From the NCBI GenBank assembly GCA_003427395.1, contig BFEA01000024.1, forward strand, positions 5,533,012 to 5,553,877: a stretch of 20,866 bases of DNA, given 5' to 3'. Position 1 is the first letter of the stretch. Every line of letters begins with the position of its first letter. Source of the stretch: Chara braunii. Its lineage: Eukaryota > Streptophyta > Charophyceae > Charales > Characeae. The notes beneath the pieces are model-generated. The model searched no databases and was not told the origin of the DNA. It saw nothing but the letters and a program-made list of their open reading frames with translations. Below, piece by piece: positions 1 through 9,027 of this stretch. Made by a program: the position numbers and the translations under genes.

Positions 1-252
1 CTGATGCAATTTCCCTTCAATCCCGATCTCCTGTAATTGGTCCATCCTTCCCAGCTTAGTTGCTACCTCGCAGAAAATCGCGCGGAACAGAAATCGGTTC
101 GTCACATATGTGACATATGTGACGCCCAGGGGGTTCCAATCTTAAGCAAGCTCCTGCTTGCTTGAATCTTGACACGTGTCGATCTCTTTAATCGATCGAC
201 ATGCGGAGCTTTCTAAGTTGCCACTTACCGTGTGAAGGAGCACGCACACCAT
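1..252. other. Non-coding left edge with palindromes
   Basis: There is no reading frame here. On the minus strand this lies directly downstream of the extra ORF of the gypsy element, so it is probably its 3' untranslated region or the start of its 3' LTR, but no LTR boundary can be fixed. It holds a perfect 14-base palindrome at 101-114 (GTCACATATGTGAC, whose right half is repeated to 123), an 8-bp stem with a TCCT loop at 144-163 (AAGCAAGC/GCTTGCTT) and a 10-base palindrome at 171-180 (GACACGTGTC). Confidence 0.5.
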
Positions 253-1100
253 TCAACTGATCATCAATGTCCACCGGGGAGGGGAAAGGGGAGACGATAT
301 ATGAGGGCATGGCGAGGGGGAACTTTCCATCCTCGCCACCGTTTCCGGAAGCTCCTGATATCGGACGATCCGGTGGAAACGGGGGAAGCGATTACCACTG
401 TGGGGGAGGGAGACGAGGTAATCGGGATACAGAGTGGCGAAGGTTCGGAAGAGTGCCGCACGGAAATGGTCGTAGTTCTCGCATGTGGGGATAGTCCCTG
501 TAATCATGCAATAAACTTCGACGATATTGTGGCCTCGCCACGCGGCACTAAGGAGAAGGGCGTGAAGGCAGAAGTCGGGGAGGGTGCACCGGGTCGAGGG
601 ATGAGGGTGAATAGTAACAACGAGGCGAGTTGAGTAGAATAATCGGAAGGTATCGATGGGGAAGGGGTTACGGGGGAAGGTGACACGGGTGGTAATTTGG
701 CGGAGGGTGAGATGGTCAAGGGGACGACGGGACAACGACCAGGGACGAAGCCCGATGGCCTGCATCAGTACGGGCTCGAACTAATGGACGGTCGGAGGTG
801 GGGGGGAGGGGGATCGGCTTCGTCGCCGCCTTGCTGATGCGCTCGAAGTCTCGGCCGTTGGGTCTCTATCTTCGGGCTTGGGCGGCTCCGGATCTCGGGC
901 CGGATCGTCAGCGATCTGCAAATTTGCTCCGTTGGCGAATTCCAGTTGTCGCTTTCCGGCCGCGATCTCCTCTCCCTTGCGCGCTGCCTCGAGGTCCTCT
1001 GCCTGAGCGTCCGTTTGTTCCGCCTCCTCTGCCGAGATCTCCCACTCAGATTCTTCCAGCTCTAGCTCTTCCTCTTCTTCTTCCTCCTCCTCACTCTGCT
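253..1100 (-). pseudogene. Extra ORF downstream of pol, C-terminal part: acidic, RS-rich and unknown domain
   Basis: This continues the extra ORF that starts at 2255, after a one-frame shift near 1097. The first part is strongly acidic (Glu runs), then comes a short Arg/Ser segment and a proline-rich stretch ending at a TAG stop (781-783). The same frame then stays open from 780 to 253, coding about 170 residues with no domain I recognise. Keeping one frame over about 1 kb across that stop suggests a once continuous protein. Overall base composition is like that of the pol part of the element. No signal peptide or clear membrane segment is seen, so an envelope role is not supported. It might be a nucleic-acid or chromatin-binding accessory protein, but this is a guess from composition only. 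Confidence 0.5.
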
Positions 1101-2255
1101 GTGTTCACTATAACTCCCCTCTTCCGGTGTCTCTTCCTTGTCGTCCTCCTCAACAGCTTCTTCTTCTTCTTCTTCTTCTTCTTCTTCGATCGCTAACTCC
1201 TCGTCTTCAGAGGCCGTTCAATCCTGGAAGAAAGCGAGGTCGATTATCTCCCGTGGGTCTAGATATCCCCGCTGCGATGGCGGGTTGCGGCCGCTTCCCG
1301 ACTCCTCCAGGCATGCTGACCATTGAAGGTACGACGTCAGCGTTCGTGTGAGGACGTGTGGGACTGGGCTCTTATCGCTCTGCGAGACGATCTCAAGGGA
1401 GAGATCGTCAAGCAACTGCGCGAGAGGAACTGTGAGTTCTTGCACGATCAGCTGGCGATGGCCGGGCTGCACCGATCCGAACAGGAATCCGAGAAGATCG
1501 CCCTCCACGTCCGTCCTCCAAGCCTAGATGATCAGCAACTCCAAGTACTCGATCCAAGCGCGATGCTCTTCGTCCCCTGTCCACGTGAGTCGCACTTTGA
1601 CTAGGCACACCAAAAGATCGACGAAGTGTTCACACCAGAGCCTCCACTGCCTTGGATCGAGGAGGTGGACAGCGAGCGGCTCCAAACAGAAAGAGAAGCG
1701 AGGGTGAAGACCAAACTGCGAAAAGGTGGGAAAGAGAGATGGAAGGGCGAAGGTGGAGAGTTGGGAGCGGTTCATTGGGGACACTGGAAGGGGATAAAGT
1801 TATGGAAGCACCACGGCCGGCTCGCGCTGGGACGCTCAAATCCCACCAAGATCGATGTCGTCCATAGGGACAAGATTGTCCCCGTGGCGTGTGAGCCAAT
1901 GGTTCCACTCCGCTGCCAATTGTTGTCCCCACTCCCTTAGTGACGTCCGGATAGTTGTATGCTGCAACGGACTGATCGTGCTGATCTCGCCGCTGAAGGC
2001 GACAACTGTGGACACGTGTCTGATCCCTGGAGCTGACCGCCGATGGACAACTACTGCCTCTGCCAGCACAACCGCTTGGTGACGACCCGCGAATCGGAAC
2101 TCGGGTGCTATATATACCCCCGAAGTGCAGAAGAATTGCGCGAGTCGTAGAAGATCCAAATTGAACCGCGGATGATGAACCTGCCGAATCATTGAGATGT
2201 AGCATCGTGGCGCTAGCAGATGATCGCCGAGAGCTCGCTCCGTAAGAAAACTCAT
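1101..2255 (-). pseudogene. Extra ORF downstream of pol, N-terminal part (unknown function)
   Basis: The ATG at 2255-2253 overlaps the pol TGA (2254-2252) in an ATGA arrangement that is identical in the second copy (11054-11051). The frame runs as about 139 residues to a TGA at 1836-1838, then continues in the same frame from 1784 to 1526 and 1508 to 1218. One stop, TAG at 1524-1526, is CAG in the second copy. The 1836 stop is in both copies and so is older. The middle part (1700-1530) is rich in Trp, His and Leu. The 3' part has a run of ten Glu codons from a (TTC)10 microsatellite at 1158-1187. I recognise no family. Plant gypsy lineages with an additional ORF after pol are known in general, but I cannot assign this one. 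Confidence 0.55.
1158..1187. repeat. (TTC)10 microsatellite coding a Glu tract
   Basis: Ten perfect TTC units on plus read as ten GAA codons in the minus-strand extra ORF. They sit inside a longer acidic region. The frame is lost about 60 bases further along the coding strand, in another AG-rich stretch. Confidence 0.85.
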
Positions 2256-2884
2256 GGCGATGGTGGCGGGGATGGATTATGGGAAAAGGCGAGAAATGCA
2301 GGGGAGGAAGAAAGCGATGGAGAGTCGTTGTCTTCTTCCCTAGCCAAGGAAGAGGAAGAGGGTGCAGGAGATGGGGAGGAAGGGAGGGGACGCAGGTAAG
2401 ACACGCGGCGAATGATCGGTCGCGCCGATCGGGTTCCCGAGACCTCCGGCACGAGGCGCACGGTGCTCACTCCGTTTGGTCGAAGCTCGATCACCCGGAA
2501 TCGCCCGAAGAATCGTGGTGCTATCTTACCTTGGCGAGCACATTTCCTCACCTGCACCAAGTCCCCTAATTTGAACTGGGGCCCTGGACCCGCATTCCCG
2601 TTCCGGACCTCGTAACTACGGACCTGTCGGTCGTGGGCCAACTCGGTCATTTTCTGGCGCTTTCGGATTAATCGAGGCAGGGACCTTTCCACCAATTCCA
2701 TGTGTCGCTTGGCCTTGTCGCGAACCATGGCCCTGGTGGGCCGTCGGTTCAGCGAAGATTCGTCCGAGAGGCTTGGTATTAAAACGCATGCCAGGCTATT
2801 GGTCCTTAATTGAAAAGGGCTCAGGCCCGTCAATTCGTGGGGCGTCCCTCGATGGACCGCCAGGATGTGATCTACGATATCGGG
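2252..2884 (-). pseudogene. Integrase C-terminal domain of gypsy pol
   Basis: This is the end of pol: a Lys/Arg-rich helical segment, then a small beta-type domain in which 'KLGDLVQVRK', 'GKIAPRFFGRFRV' and a final 'VSYLRPLP' match the usual order of the Ty3/gypsy integrase C-terminus (the GPY/F module). The expected Pro of GPF/GPY is Arg (codon at 2501-2503), and the second copy has the same residue. No chromodomain follows. Instead there is a Ser/Pro-rich tail of about 40 residues. A TGA at 2885-2887, also present in the second copy, separates it from the integrase core in the same frame. The stop codon overlaps the start of the extra ORF by four bases. Confidence 0.8.
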
Positions 2885-3890
2885 TCAGGGCGTGGGGTCC
2901 CACGCGTCGATATTGCGTCGTAGCGTAGTCTTTATCACCCTATTTGCATTTTCTACCAGCCCATTAGATTGCGACATATGGGGTGTGGTATTCCGAATAG
3001 CGACGTCATGTACGACCAAATTCCTCAAGACTTCTTCCCTGAATTCTACCCCATTATCGGTCAGAATTTCCTCCGTGTCCTGGTGCATCCCTAAAAACCG
3101 ATTGACGTATCACGCAATTTCGGCCGCCTGTCGAGTACGACAACGATACGCCTCGATCCATTTCGAAAAATGGTCCATGAATACGAGTAGGATTGAATAT
3201 TCACAACTATTGGGTCCAGGGGGCACCACAATATCGGTGGTGTCCATGCTAACCCTTTGAAAAGACCGCTCAACTACCGTCGGTACTATTGATCTTGGCG
3301 GCTGAATCGGCGCCTTGTCTGCAGAGCAGACCTGACAGTTCGCGACGATGAACTTCACATCGTCGCGAATATTGGACCAATACCACTCATTTTTGTCGAT
3401 TGTCGCCTCCGTGATCCGTACGGCAAAACGGCCAGTTGTTTCCTCGTGCGCTGTCTTCACCCAGTCATACCTCATGAACGGGTGCGGCACTACCATCCGA
3501 ATCCCACTACCATCCGTTTTCCGGTTTTCCAGCCGTCCCTCATTCCAGAGGTAGTCCCAAGCCCTTTCATTGGCCCTCCTCCGATTTGCCTTGGTGAAGT
3601 CCTGGAGGGGGTTACCCACTATGGTAGCAATCAAGGCAACATCCATCCATACCTCGGCCCTTCTAAACCTCTGGGTCTTTTCTAACCCTTCTGATGTGGC
3701 GTCTAAAAAGCGAGCCTCGGTCGGGATTTTATCAATCCGGCACAAGGGGCACAACCAAGGCTTACTATCATTTCGACATTGGATGCACGAGCCGTGGGCT
3801 CGTGCGACACACTGTCGACAATCTATCCATTCCGCATATCCCTCCCCGCTAGGGCGCATAGAGACCGAGTATACGCGAGAAATCGCTTCT
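2885..3890 (-). pseudogene. Integrase: PHD-like finger, H2C2 finger and catalytic core
   Basis: The frame opens near 3890, with a Met at 3859. A Cys/His cluster at 3740-3820 reads C-x2-C-x4-H-x2-C-x2-C-x7-C-x2-C and ends W-L-C-P-L-C, like the second half of a PHD finger. Next comes an H2C2 integrase finger in which the second His is Arg (codon 3428-3430), while the C-x2-C remains. The core follows with Asp at 3243-3245, Asp at 3056-3058 and Glu at 2951-2953. There are 34 residues between the last two, one fewer than the classic 35. A TGA at 3110-3112 breaks the core. The second copy has CGA there, so this is a recent CpG-type C-to-T change. In an intact relative this enzyme would insert the element's cDNA into the genome. 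Confidence 0.85.
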
Positions 3891-3971
3891 CAAATATAAC
3901 AAAATTTATCAGGCAGGGAGAGGAGAGATGAGGAGGAGAGGGGAGAGAGGGGAGTTGTAGGATTACCTCCG
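3891..3971 (-). other. Pyrimidine-rich interruption between RNase H and integrase
   Basis: On the minus strand this stretch is almost all C and T (on plus, runs of GGAG and GAGG at 3912-3956). It carries stops in the pol frames and coincides with the frame change from RNase H to integrase. It may be an insertion or expansion. A minus-strand polypurine tract role is not supported, because the purines are on plus. Confidence 0.5.
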
Positions 3972-4676
3972 TCACCCATGACCACCTGCCTGCTTCTTGC
4001 CACGTGGAAGGACTGGCACTTGTTCGTACTTGGGCCTGTTCGCCGATTCCAGTTCCTTCCACGGGATGATCTCTTCCGCCTTAGGCACTTTAGCTGATCG
4101 ATGCAGACGTGTCAGTCCGTCCGCGTTGTCGTGCCTCTCCGTCTTTCCATGGATGATGTTGAAGTCGTATTCCTGTAAGCGCACCGCCCAACGTCCAATC
4201 ATGCCTGTGTAGTTAGTGAGTCGCTTCAACACTAGCAAGGGCTCGTGATCGGTGACGAGGAAAAACTTCTGACCGTACAAAGACAGATGAAAGTGTTGAG
4301 TCCCCCAGACCACTGCGTAGCACTCGCCTTGTGGGGCCGAATCGTTTCTCCGTTCGTCTGACACCGTGCGGGACATATATTCAATGACGCGTTCGCGGTC
4401 GTCGTTCCCCTTCTGCGCCAAAATAGCGAAAATAGCCTTTGGCTGCCAGTCCGTGATGAGAATGAACTACTTCGTGGAGTCCGGCCGGATTAAAATAGGT
4501 GTCGTTGCCAGAGCGTCCTTGATGGTCGCGAAGGCCCGTCCGCACTCCGCGTCCCAACTAAGGGGCTGGTCCTTTCGTAACTGGTTTGTTAAGGGTCGTG
4601 CAATCGCGGCGAAGCCCTTGATGAAACGACGATAGTACGAGGCTAATCCCAAGAAGGCTTGAACCTGTGTAAGTTA
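3972..4676 (-). pseudogene. RNase H domain of gypsy pol
   Basis: The segment 4652-4467 (starting with a 'GLASYYRRFI' motif) is the usual RT connection and RNase H entry. After a TAG at 4467-4469 the same frame continues to 3972. The catalytic set is visible: Asp in 'LITDWQ' (4449-4451), Glu in 'QGECYA', Asp in 'VTDHEPL' and Asp in 'HDNADGLTR'. All four acidic residues of a Ty3/gypsy RNase H are therefore present. A TAA at 4674-4676 and the TAG at 4467 break the frame. The domain would remove the RNA strand during reverse transcription. Confidence 0.85.
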
Positions 4677-5439
4677 CGTGGGAACAGGAGCTTCCTTCAC
4701 CGCCGCGACCTTTCTCGAATCAGGCCGTAGTCCTCCACGTGTCACGACGTAGCCCGAGAACGAGATTTTCGAAAGGAAAAATTCGCTCTTTTCGAGCGCG
4801 ATCTTCCTTTAGAGCACCCAACGTCCACTCGATATATTGTGCATGCCCGTGATAGGTCTCCGAATAAACTAGGATGTCGTCCATGTATACGATGACGCAG
4901 AAGTTGATCATTCCCTGTGTTAACCGCGTCTTTTTGACGAAGTTCTGAAATGTGACATTCATGGTTCGCTGAAACGTAGCGGGCGCGTTGCAAATCCCCA
5001 TCGGGCACCGAACCCATTGCCACGTGCCTTCAAACAGTACAAAGGCCGTCTTCGGCCGATCTTCCTCCTTAACTAGAATGTGATGGAAGCCGTGCCGAAT
5101 ATCAAACTTACTTAAATAATTAGCACATCCAATCGCATCAAGAGAATCATCAATCTGGGGGAGGGGATACACATCTTTGATCGTGATGTCATTCAGTTTG
5201 CGATAATCAATGCATATGCGAATCGATCCGTTCTTTTTCGGTACTAATACTACCGGAAACGACCATGGTCTGGTGGCAGGTTTGATCCAACCGCTTGCTT
5301 CAAATTCTCGAATTCGTTCGAGAGCCTTTCTCCGTTCTACCAGGGAATATCTGTAAGGTTTACAGTGAATTGGGAAATGATTTCTTGTATGGATCTCGTG
5401 CTGTATGACTAACGCCAGTCCAATGTATGTGTTCGTCAC
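4677..5439 (-). pseudogene. Reverse transcriptase of gypsy pol
   Basis: The open frame 5439-4720 (239 residues) holds the RT palm and fingers: 'VLVPKKNG' near residue 65, the first catalytic Asp in 'KFDIRHGFH' (residue 113), 'CPMGICNAPATFQ' near 145-157 and the active site 'YMDD' at 185-188. Both Asp of the YMDD box are intact. A frameshift near 4795 moves the thumb and primer-grip region into another frame, where the expected 'FSGYVV' and 'GLRPDSRKV' segments are readable down to about 4680. Length and motif spacing fit a Ty3/gypsy RT. It would copy the element RNA into cDNA in the cytoplasmic particle. Confidence 0.9.
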
Positions 5440-6221
5440 ACTAATCGCTCCTTTGTACTCCTTTAGAATGCCATTAGGTGGTGAATCTCATTAGGTACAT
5501 ATCGAGGTACGTGCAACTAATACGACTCATCCCATATACTCACATCGATGTGTTTTGTATTCACCCGCTTGACATTTTCTGGTGGGGGTGTGGAGATGAA
5601 CGAGTTATCTGATCGCCAGGAGAACACCGTGGTCATCATCTGTGCATCTTGTTCTCCAGGTGTTACCCCGTCTCGAATGTCTTGCCACGGCACAAGTTTC
5701 GTTGCAATCTTGATCCCGAGCCCGTTCTCGAGGCGCTCAGGGGGTTCCAAAGAGTTGATCTCTGCCCCCAATCGTAACAATCGAATTTCTCTTGCGGGTG
5801 TTAACAGAGACTTCGGGATATCCGTGATATTGCAGTAGTGCCTTTCGTCATTGTATCGGGTGAGAAGAGGGGAGATCCCTTCGTACAGGGTTCGAGGGGG
5901 TTCCAAAGAATCGACCATCCTTGAAATCTGTACGAGAGGTTCTCCCATAATCATAGCCTGTGTTCTTTGCAAATCTTGGTTGGTCCTGCTCAACGCTTTA
6001 GCATTTGTCCGTTGCACGGGATAATGGATACGTTCTTGTGCCATCTCCGGGATTACGGGATCATTATCATCATCGTTGTTGTCTGCGTCCTTGGATGTCT
6101 GCCCGTTGTCCCAGGTAATAATGCGAAGGGTTCCCGTGATCGCGGGAGAAACTCGTGGGGCTATGTTAGCGGTAGTACGAAGGGTCAGTCTCATTGGTAC
6201 AACATAGGGTTTCGCACCCAT
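5440..6221 (-). pseudogene. Pol linker between protease and RT
   Basis: The frame continues from the protease, after a TGA at 6225-6227, to a TAG at 5517-5519. A frame change near 5455 joins it to RT. It codes about 235 residues with no catalytic motif I recognise. It includes an acidic 'NNDDDND' run near residue 49-55 and a short motif, SLEPP, used twice (near 5750 and 5910). The end of the protease fold is probably in its first residues ('GAKPYVVPMRL'). A linker of this length between protease and RT is long but not unheard of for plant gypsy elements. Confidence 0.7.
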
Positions 6222-6560
6222 ATTTCAGAGGACAATCGATCGTCTTTCGAAGTCCAGATTGGCTCGTAGTGCTACCAGGGCGGGAAGGACAAAAAGGGCG
6301 TCGTAAGTATTGACATCTAATACTACGGCGTCACCCAAAGCATGCACCTTTCCTAATCGAAAAGCAACGTTGGTCATTCGTCCCACCGTTTTGATATTTT
6401 CTTCATCTGCCGAGACGAGCTGATATTTTTCTGTGAGCATAATAAGATCGTTCTTTCTTCCTGCTCTTTCCACTACCCATAATGAAATAGCCAACACAAC
6501 GGCTCCTAAATCGATGATAGCATTATATGGAATTCCCCATACCTCAATGTCCCATTCCAC
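6222..6560 (-). pseudogene. Retropepsin-like aspartic protease
   Basis: The 'IIDLGAVVLAIS' segment (catalytic Asp at 6510-6512) stands where retroelement proteases have D-T/S-G-A. The Thr/Ser is Leu here (TTA at 6507-6509), one C-to-T step from a Ser codon TCA, so the active site is probably dead. A hydrophobic 'DALFVLPALVALRANLDF' segment near the end resembles the region with the second conserved Gly/Asp-Leu motif of retropepsins. The frame differs from gag, with the shift falling near 6575. In an intact element it would cut the Gag-Pol polyprotein. Confidence 0.75.
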
Positions 6561-8152
6561 GGATTTCCATGGGATGGGTTAATCCGCAGGAAGTGATCAT
6601 CTTTTTGGATTAGTCCTATGCGCATGGGATCAGAAGTACCCGCGGCATTTTCGTCCGGTATTGGTCCTTTCGTTTTCGTGTTTGCCGTTCGGGTAAGGGC
6701 AAATCGTTTCCGGTTTGCTTTGCAGTGCTGCAACATATGTTCGTTAGCCTATTCTGATATCGAAAGCATATGGCCGATCACAAGGGGGATTCGATGATCT
6801 AAGGCTCGTACGATATTTAGAACATCGATTTCCCCCGTGACGAAGGTGGGTCTTCCCGACTCCATCTCTCCTGGAGAAGATCGCCACTCCGCCACTTCTC
6901 GTTGTGCGGGTCTAATTGTACCGATCATCCCAAGCCCCGGGTATCCCAGTGTTACATACTGATCCAAAGGAATAAGCTCTGCAGCCTCCTCCATTGATGC
7001 TAATGTGGTTCCGCTTCCCTCTACTTCTTCCATCAATGCTCCTACCCGTCCCGGCCCGTTAGCGATTGGCACTGCAGCTACTGGTGCGGCTCCGACTCGT
7101 TGCGAGGGCCGGTGAGGGCAATCTCGGGCTATGTGCCCTGGTTGGTGACACGTGTAGCAGACATTCAGATTGTCCAGGATCCCGGCAGGAGGCGGTGCCG
7201 GAGCCAATCCGTGTTGAATCGACGTGGCACGCACTGCGATGGGTTGCATCGGTCTCATCATAGCCTCGATTCGAGCATTGTGTTCCCGTTGTTCCTTATT
7301 GCTCTCCTGAATCAAATTAACCAATGTTTTTGTTAGTTCGAGCAAGGCGGTCAAATCGTTTGATCGTGCGGGATTTTCGATCGGCGGTGGGGGCACTGCC
7401 ATCACGGGAGCGGGTACGTTTGCAATCACACTTGGAACCGATCGTTTAGGGGTGATCTGCTCTAGATAGGTGACCGGGCCAAATACAAATCCCATGTTTT
7501 CGAATTTGTTTTGCAACGCGGTCAGCTCAACCTTAGTCCTTGCTAGTTCAGACGAGTCTCCTTCCCTAAGGTAATCCTCTCCTTCTAGGAAACTCGCAAC
7601 AAATTTTCTTTCCATTTCTTTTGCGGCTGCCATGATCTGTTGCATCGTGTTATTGATGGGGGAGAACTGTTTTCGCAGTTTCGCCCTCATCGTTCGGCTG
7701 CGAAGTCCGTCAATGAACAAATCTCTTCTTACTTGCTCCCCTCGCTCCGTTTTTACGAACATTCGGTAAAACTGGTTTCGATATTCCGTAACAGATTAAA
7801 GAGGTTTTTGAACTCGATCTTTAATCATAAAGAACGCTTGTTCTGGATGGATATAATCAAACCGATTCAGAAAATCTCGCTCGAAAGTTGGAAGATCCAC
7901 CCATACATAGGTATTAAACTAATGATGGGCGTCCCCTCCTAATCGAGTGGGAATGTTCACCTGAGCTTCGTTATCGTCATACTGCTGAGCGCGGAGTGTG
8001 GCTAGCCATGCTCCAACAAGATGGTGTGCAGGATCAAACAGATAGAGGTCAGGGGCCGTCATGGGAGCCCGTGCTCGTGGTGCGGGTTGATTAGGATTCT
8101 GCTGGGGATTTGGGTTTTGTTGTTGATTCGGATTCTGCGGGTTAGCATTCAT
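6561..8152 (-). pseudogene. Gag with CCHC zinc knuckle
   Basis: One frame runs from the Met at 8152 to about 6575. The N-terminus is rich in Asn, Gln and Pro. The capsid-like part follows, with 'FERDFLNRF' and 'QFYRMFV' typical of retrotransposon Gag, and then one CCHC knuckle, CYTCHQPGHIARDC (7118-7159), which binds RNA in this family. Stops interrupt it at 7919-7921 (TAG), 7796-7798 (TAA) and 6749-6751 (TAG). Each is one C-to-T step from a Gln codon, with the frame otherwise kept. I place the start at 8152 because the frame above it shows no support. Gag would form the virus-like particle. Confidence 0.85.
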
Positions 8153-8844
8153 ATTGACCGTCCGTCGAGCCGCAGACCGGATTTTGGTGACGACGGGATC
8201 ACGTCGATGCGCGTTTCGGGGTCGGGGTCGTCCCCTGTTAGCCAGATCGCCCAGCTATGAGTCCTAGAACCCTGCCACGTGTCGGACTCCAATACCAACC
8301 TCACGCCCAATGCGACTTACTGATCGGAGTGGGATGTGGGCCTGGAAGTGCGAAAAGGGGTGTGCCAAGGATTTTTGGGAAAGTGGGGGTGGAGTCCCAG
8401 GTCAGAACTGAGATCTCATGTGGCAAAGTTTCACGGGCATAGATGCAATAAGGCTAAGGGCGAGTTTCTTCCGGTCTGTTGGCGCTCTATGTCGTGCAAC
8501 ATAAGGCAGATGGCATGCGCGGTGCATTCAAGGCCGTCCGAGCCGTCTGTTTTGAGGGCGGCGGTTCGGGGAGAGGTCTGCCCGGGATGGCTGGGATTCT
8601 GATGAGTCGGGCCTTTGGGGCCAGCCACGTGGCATCTGCCATCGCGCGTTTGGGTTAGGCCTCTTGGTTTTAGGGGTTCGTTGGTTGCCGCGTAGCCGGC
8701 AATTTCCGCAGGGCGTGCGGGGCCAGTACGGGGCGATGGAATTCCACGGGACTACCGTGAGTTGATGATACGGGAGGAGGAGATGGAAAGGAGGGAAACG
8801 GATAGTGATAACGACGAAACCGGGGGATATGAAGTAGTGTGAGT
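8153..8844. other. Region upstream of gag, probable 5' UTR or LTR sequence
   Basis: There is no supported gene. For a minus-strand gypsy element this is where the 5' leader and the 5' LTR should be. I could not find a convincing primer binding site. Minus-strand TGG starts near 8237 and 8289 are possible, but neither is preceded by a clean CA end. No match to positions 1-252 was seen by eye. Confidence 0.4.
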
Positions 8845-8935
8845 TATCCGTAGTTGGATAATCGGGGCACCTCGGATCGCTGGTTGTGGCGCAGTGAAAC
8901 TCCCTGGGCACAATCGATTCTCGGTTAAGCAAGGG
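8845..8935. repeat. Left arm of exact 91-base duplication around N
   Basis: It is identical, as far as I can align it by eye, to 8937-9027. The two arms are separated only by the ambiguous base at 8936. This is most simply an unmerged overlap of two contig ends. Confidence 0.9.
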
Positions 8936-8936
8936 N

Positions 8937-9027
8937 TATCCGTAGTTGGATAATCGGGGCACCTCGGATCGCTGGTTGTGGCGCAGTGAAACTCCCTGGG
9001 CACAATCGATTCTCGGTTAAGCAAGGG
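8937..9027. repeat. Right arm of exact 91-base duplication around N
   Basis: This is the second copy of 8845-8935. The apparent ORFs that cross the N are products of this duplication and should not be annotated as genes. Confidence 0.9.

Larger units (their letters stand above)
253..8152 (-). mobile_element. Degenerate Ty3/gypsy LTR retrotransposon, internal region
   Basis: The minus strand carries the domain order gag, protease, reverse transcriptase, RNase H, integrase, which is the Ty3/gypsy order (copia elements have integrase before RT). An extra sense ORF follows pol. Reading frame changes occur near 6575, 5455, 4795, 3900-3970 and 1097, and more than ten in-frame stops interrupt it, so this copy cannot encode a working polyprotein. 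I could not find matching LTRs on both sides. The 3' LTR may lie left of the window, and the 5' LTR should lie above 8152. A diverged second copy of 1488-3284 lies at 10288-12083. Confidence 0.9.

Noticed and set aside
232-1604. Plus-strand frames opposite the extra ORF
   Set aside because: They are antisense shadows. The minus frame links to the gypsy element and is kept in the second copy.
8594-8635. Hammerhead-like CTGATGAG
   Set aside because: No following stem plus GAAA and no cleavage-site arm, so the core is incomplete.
8528-9024. Open frames crossing the N at 8936
   Set aside because: They depend on the duplicated contig overlap.
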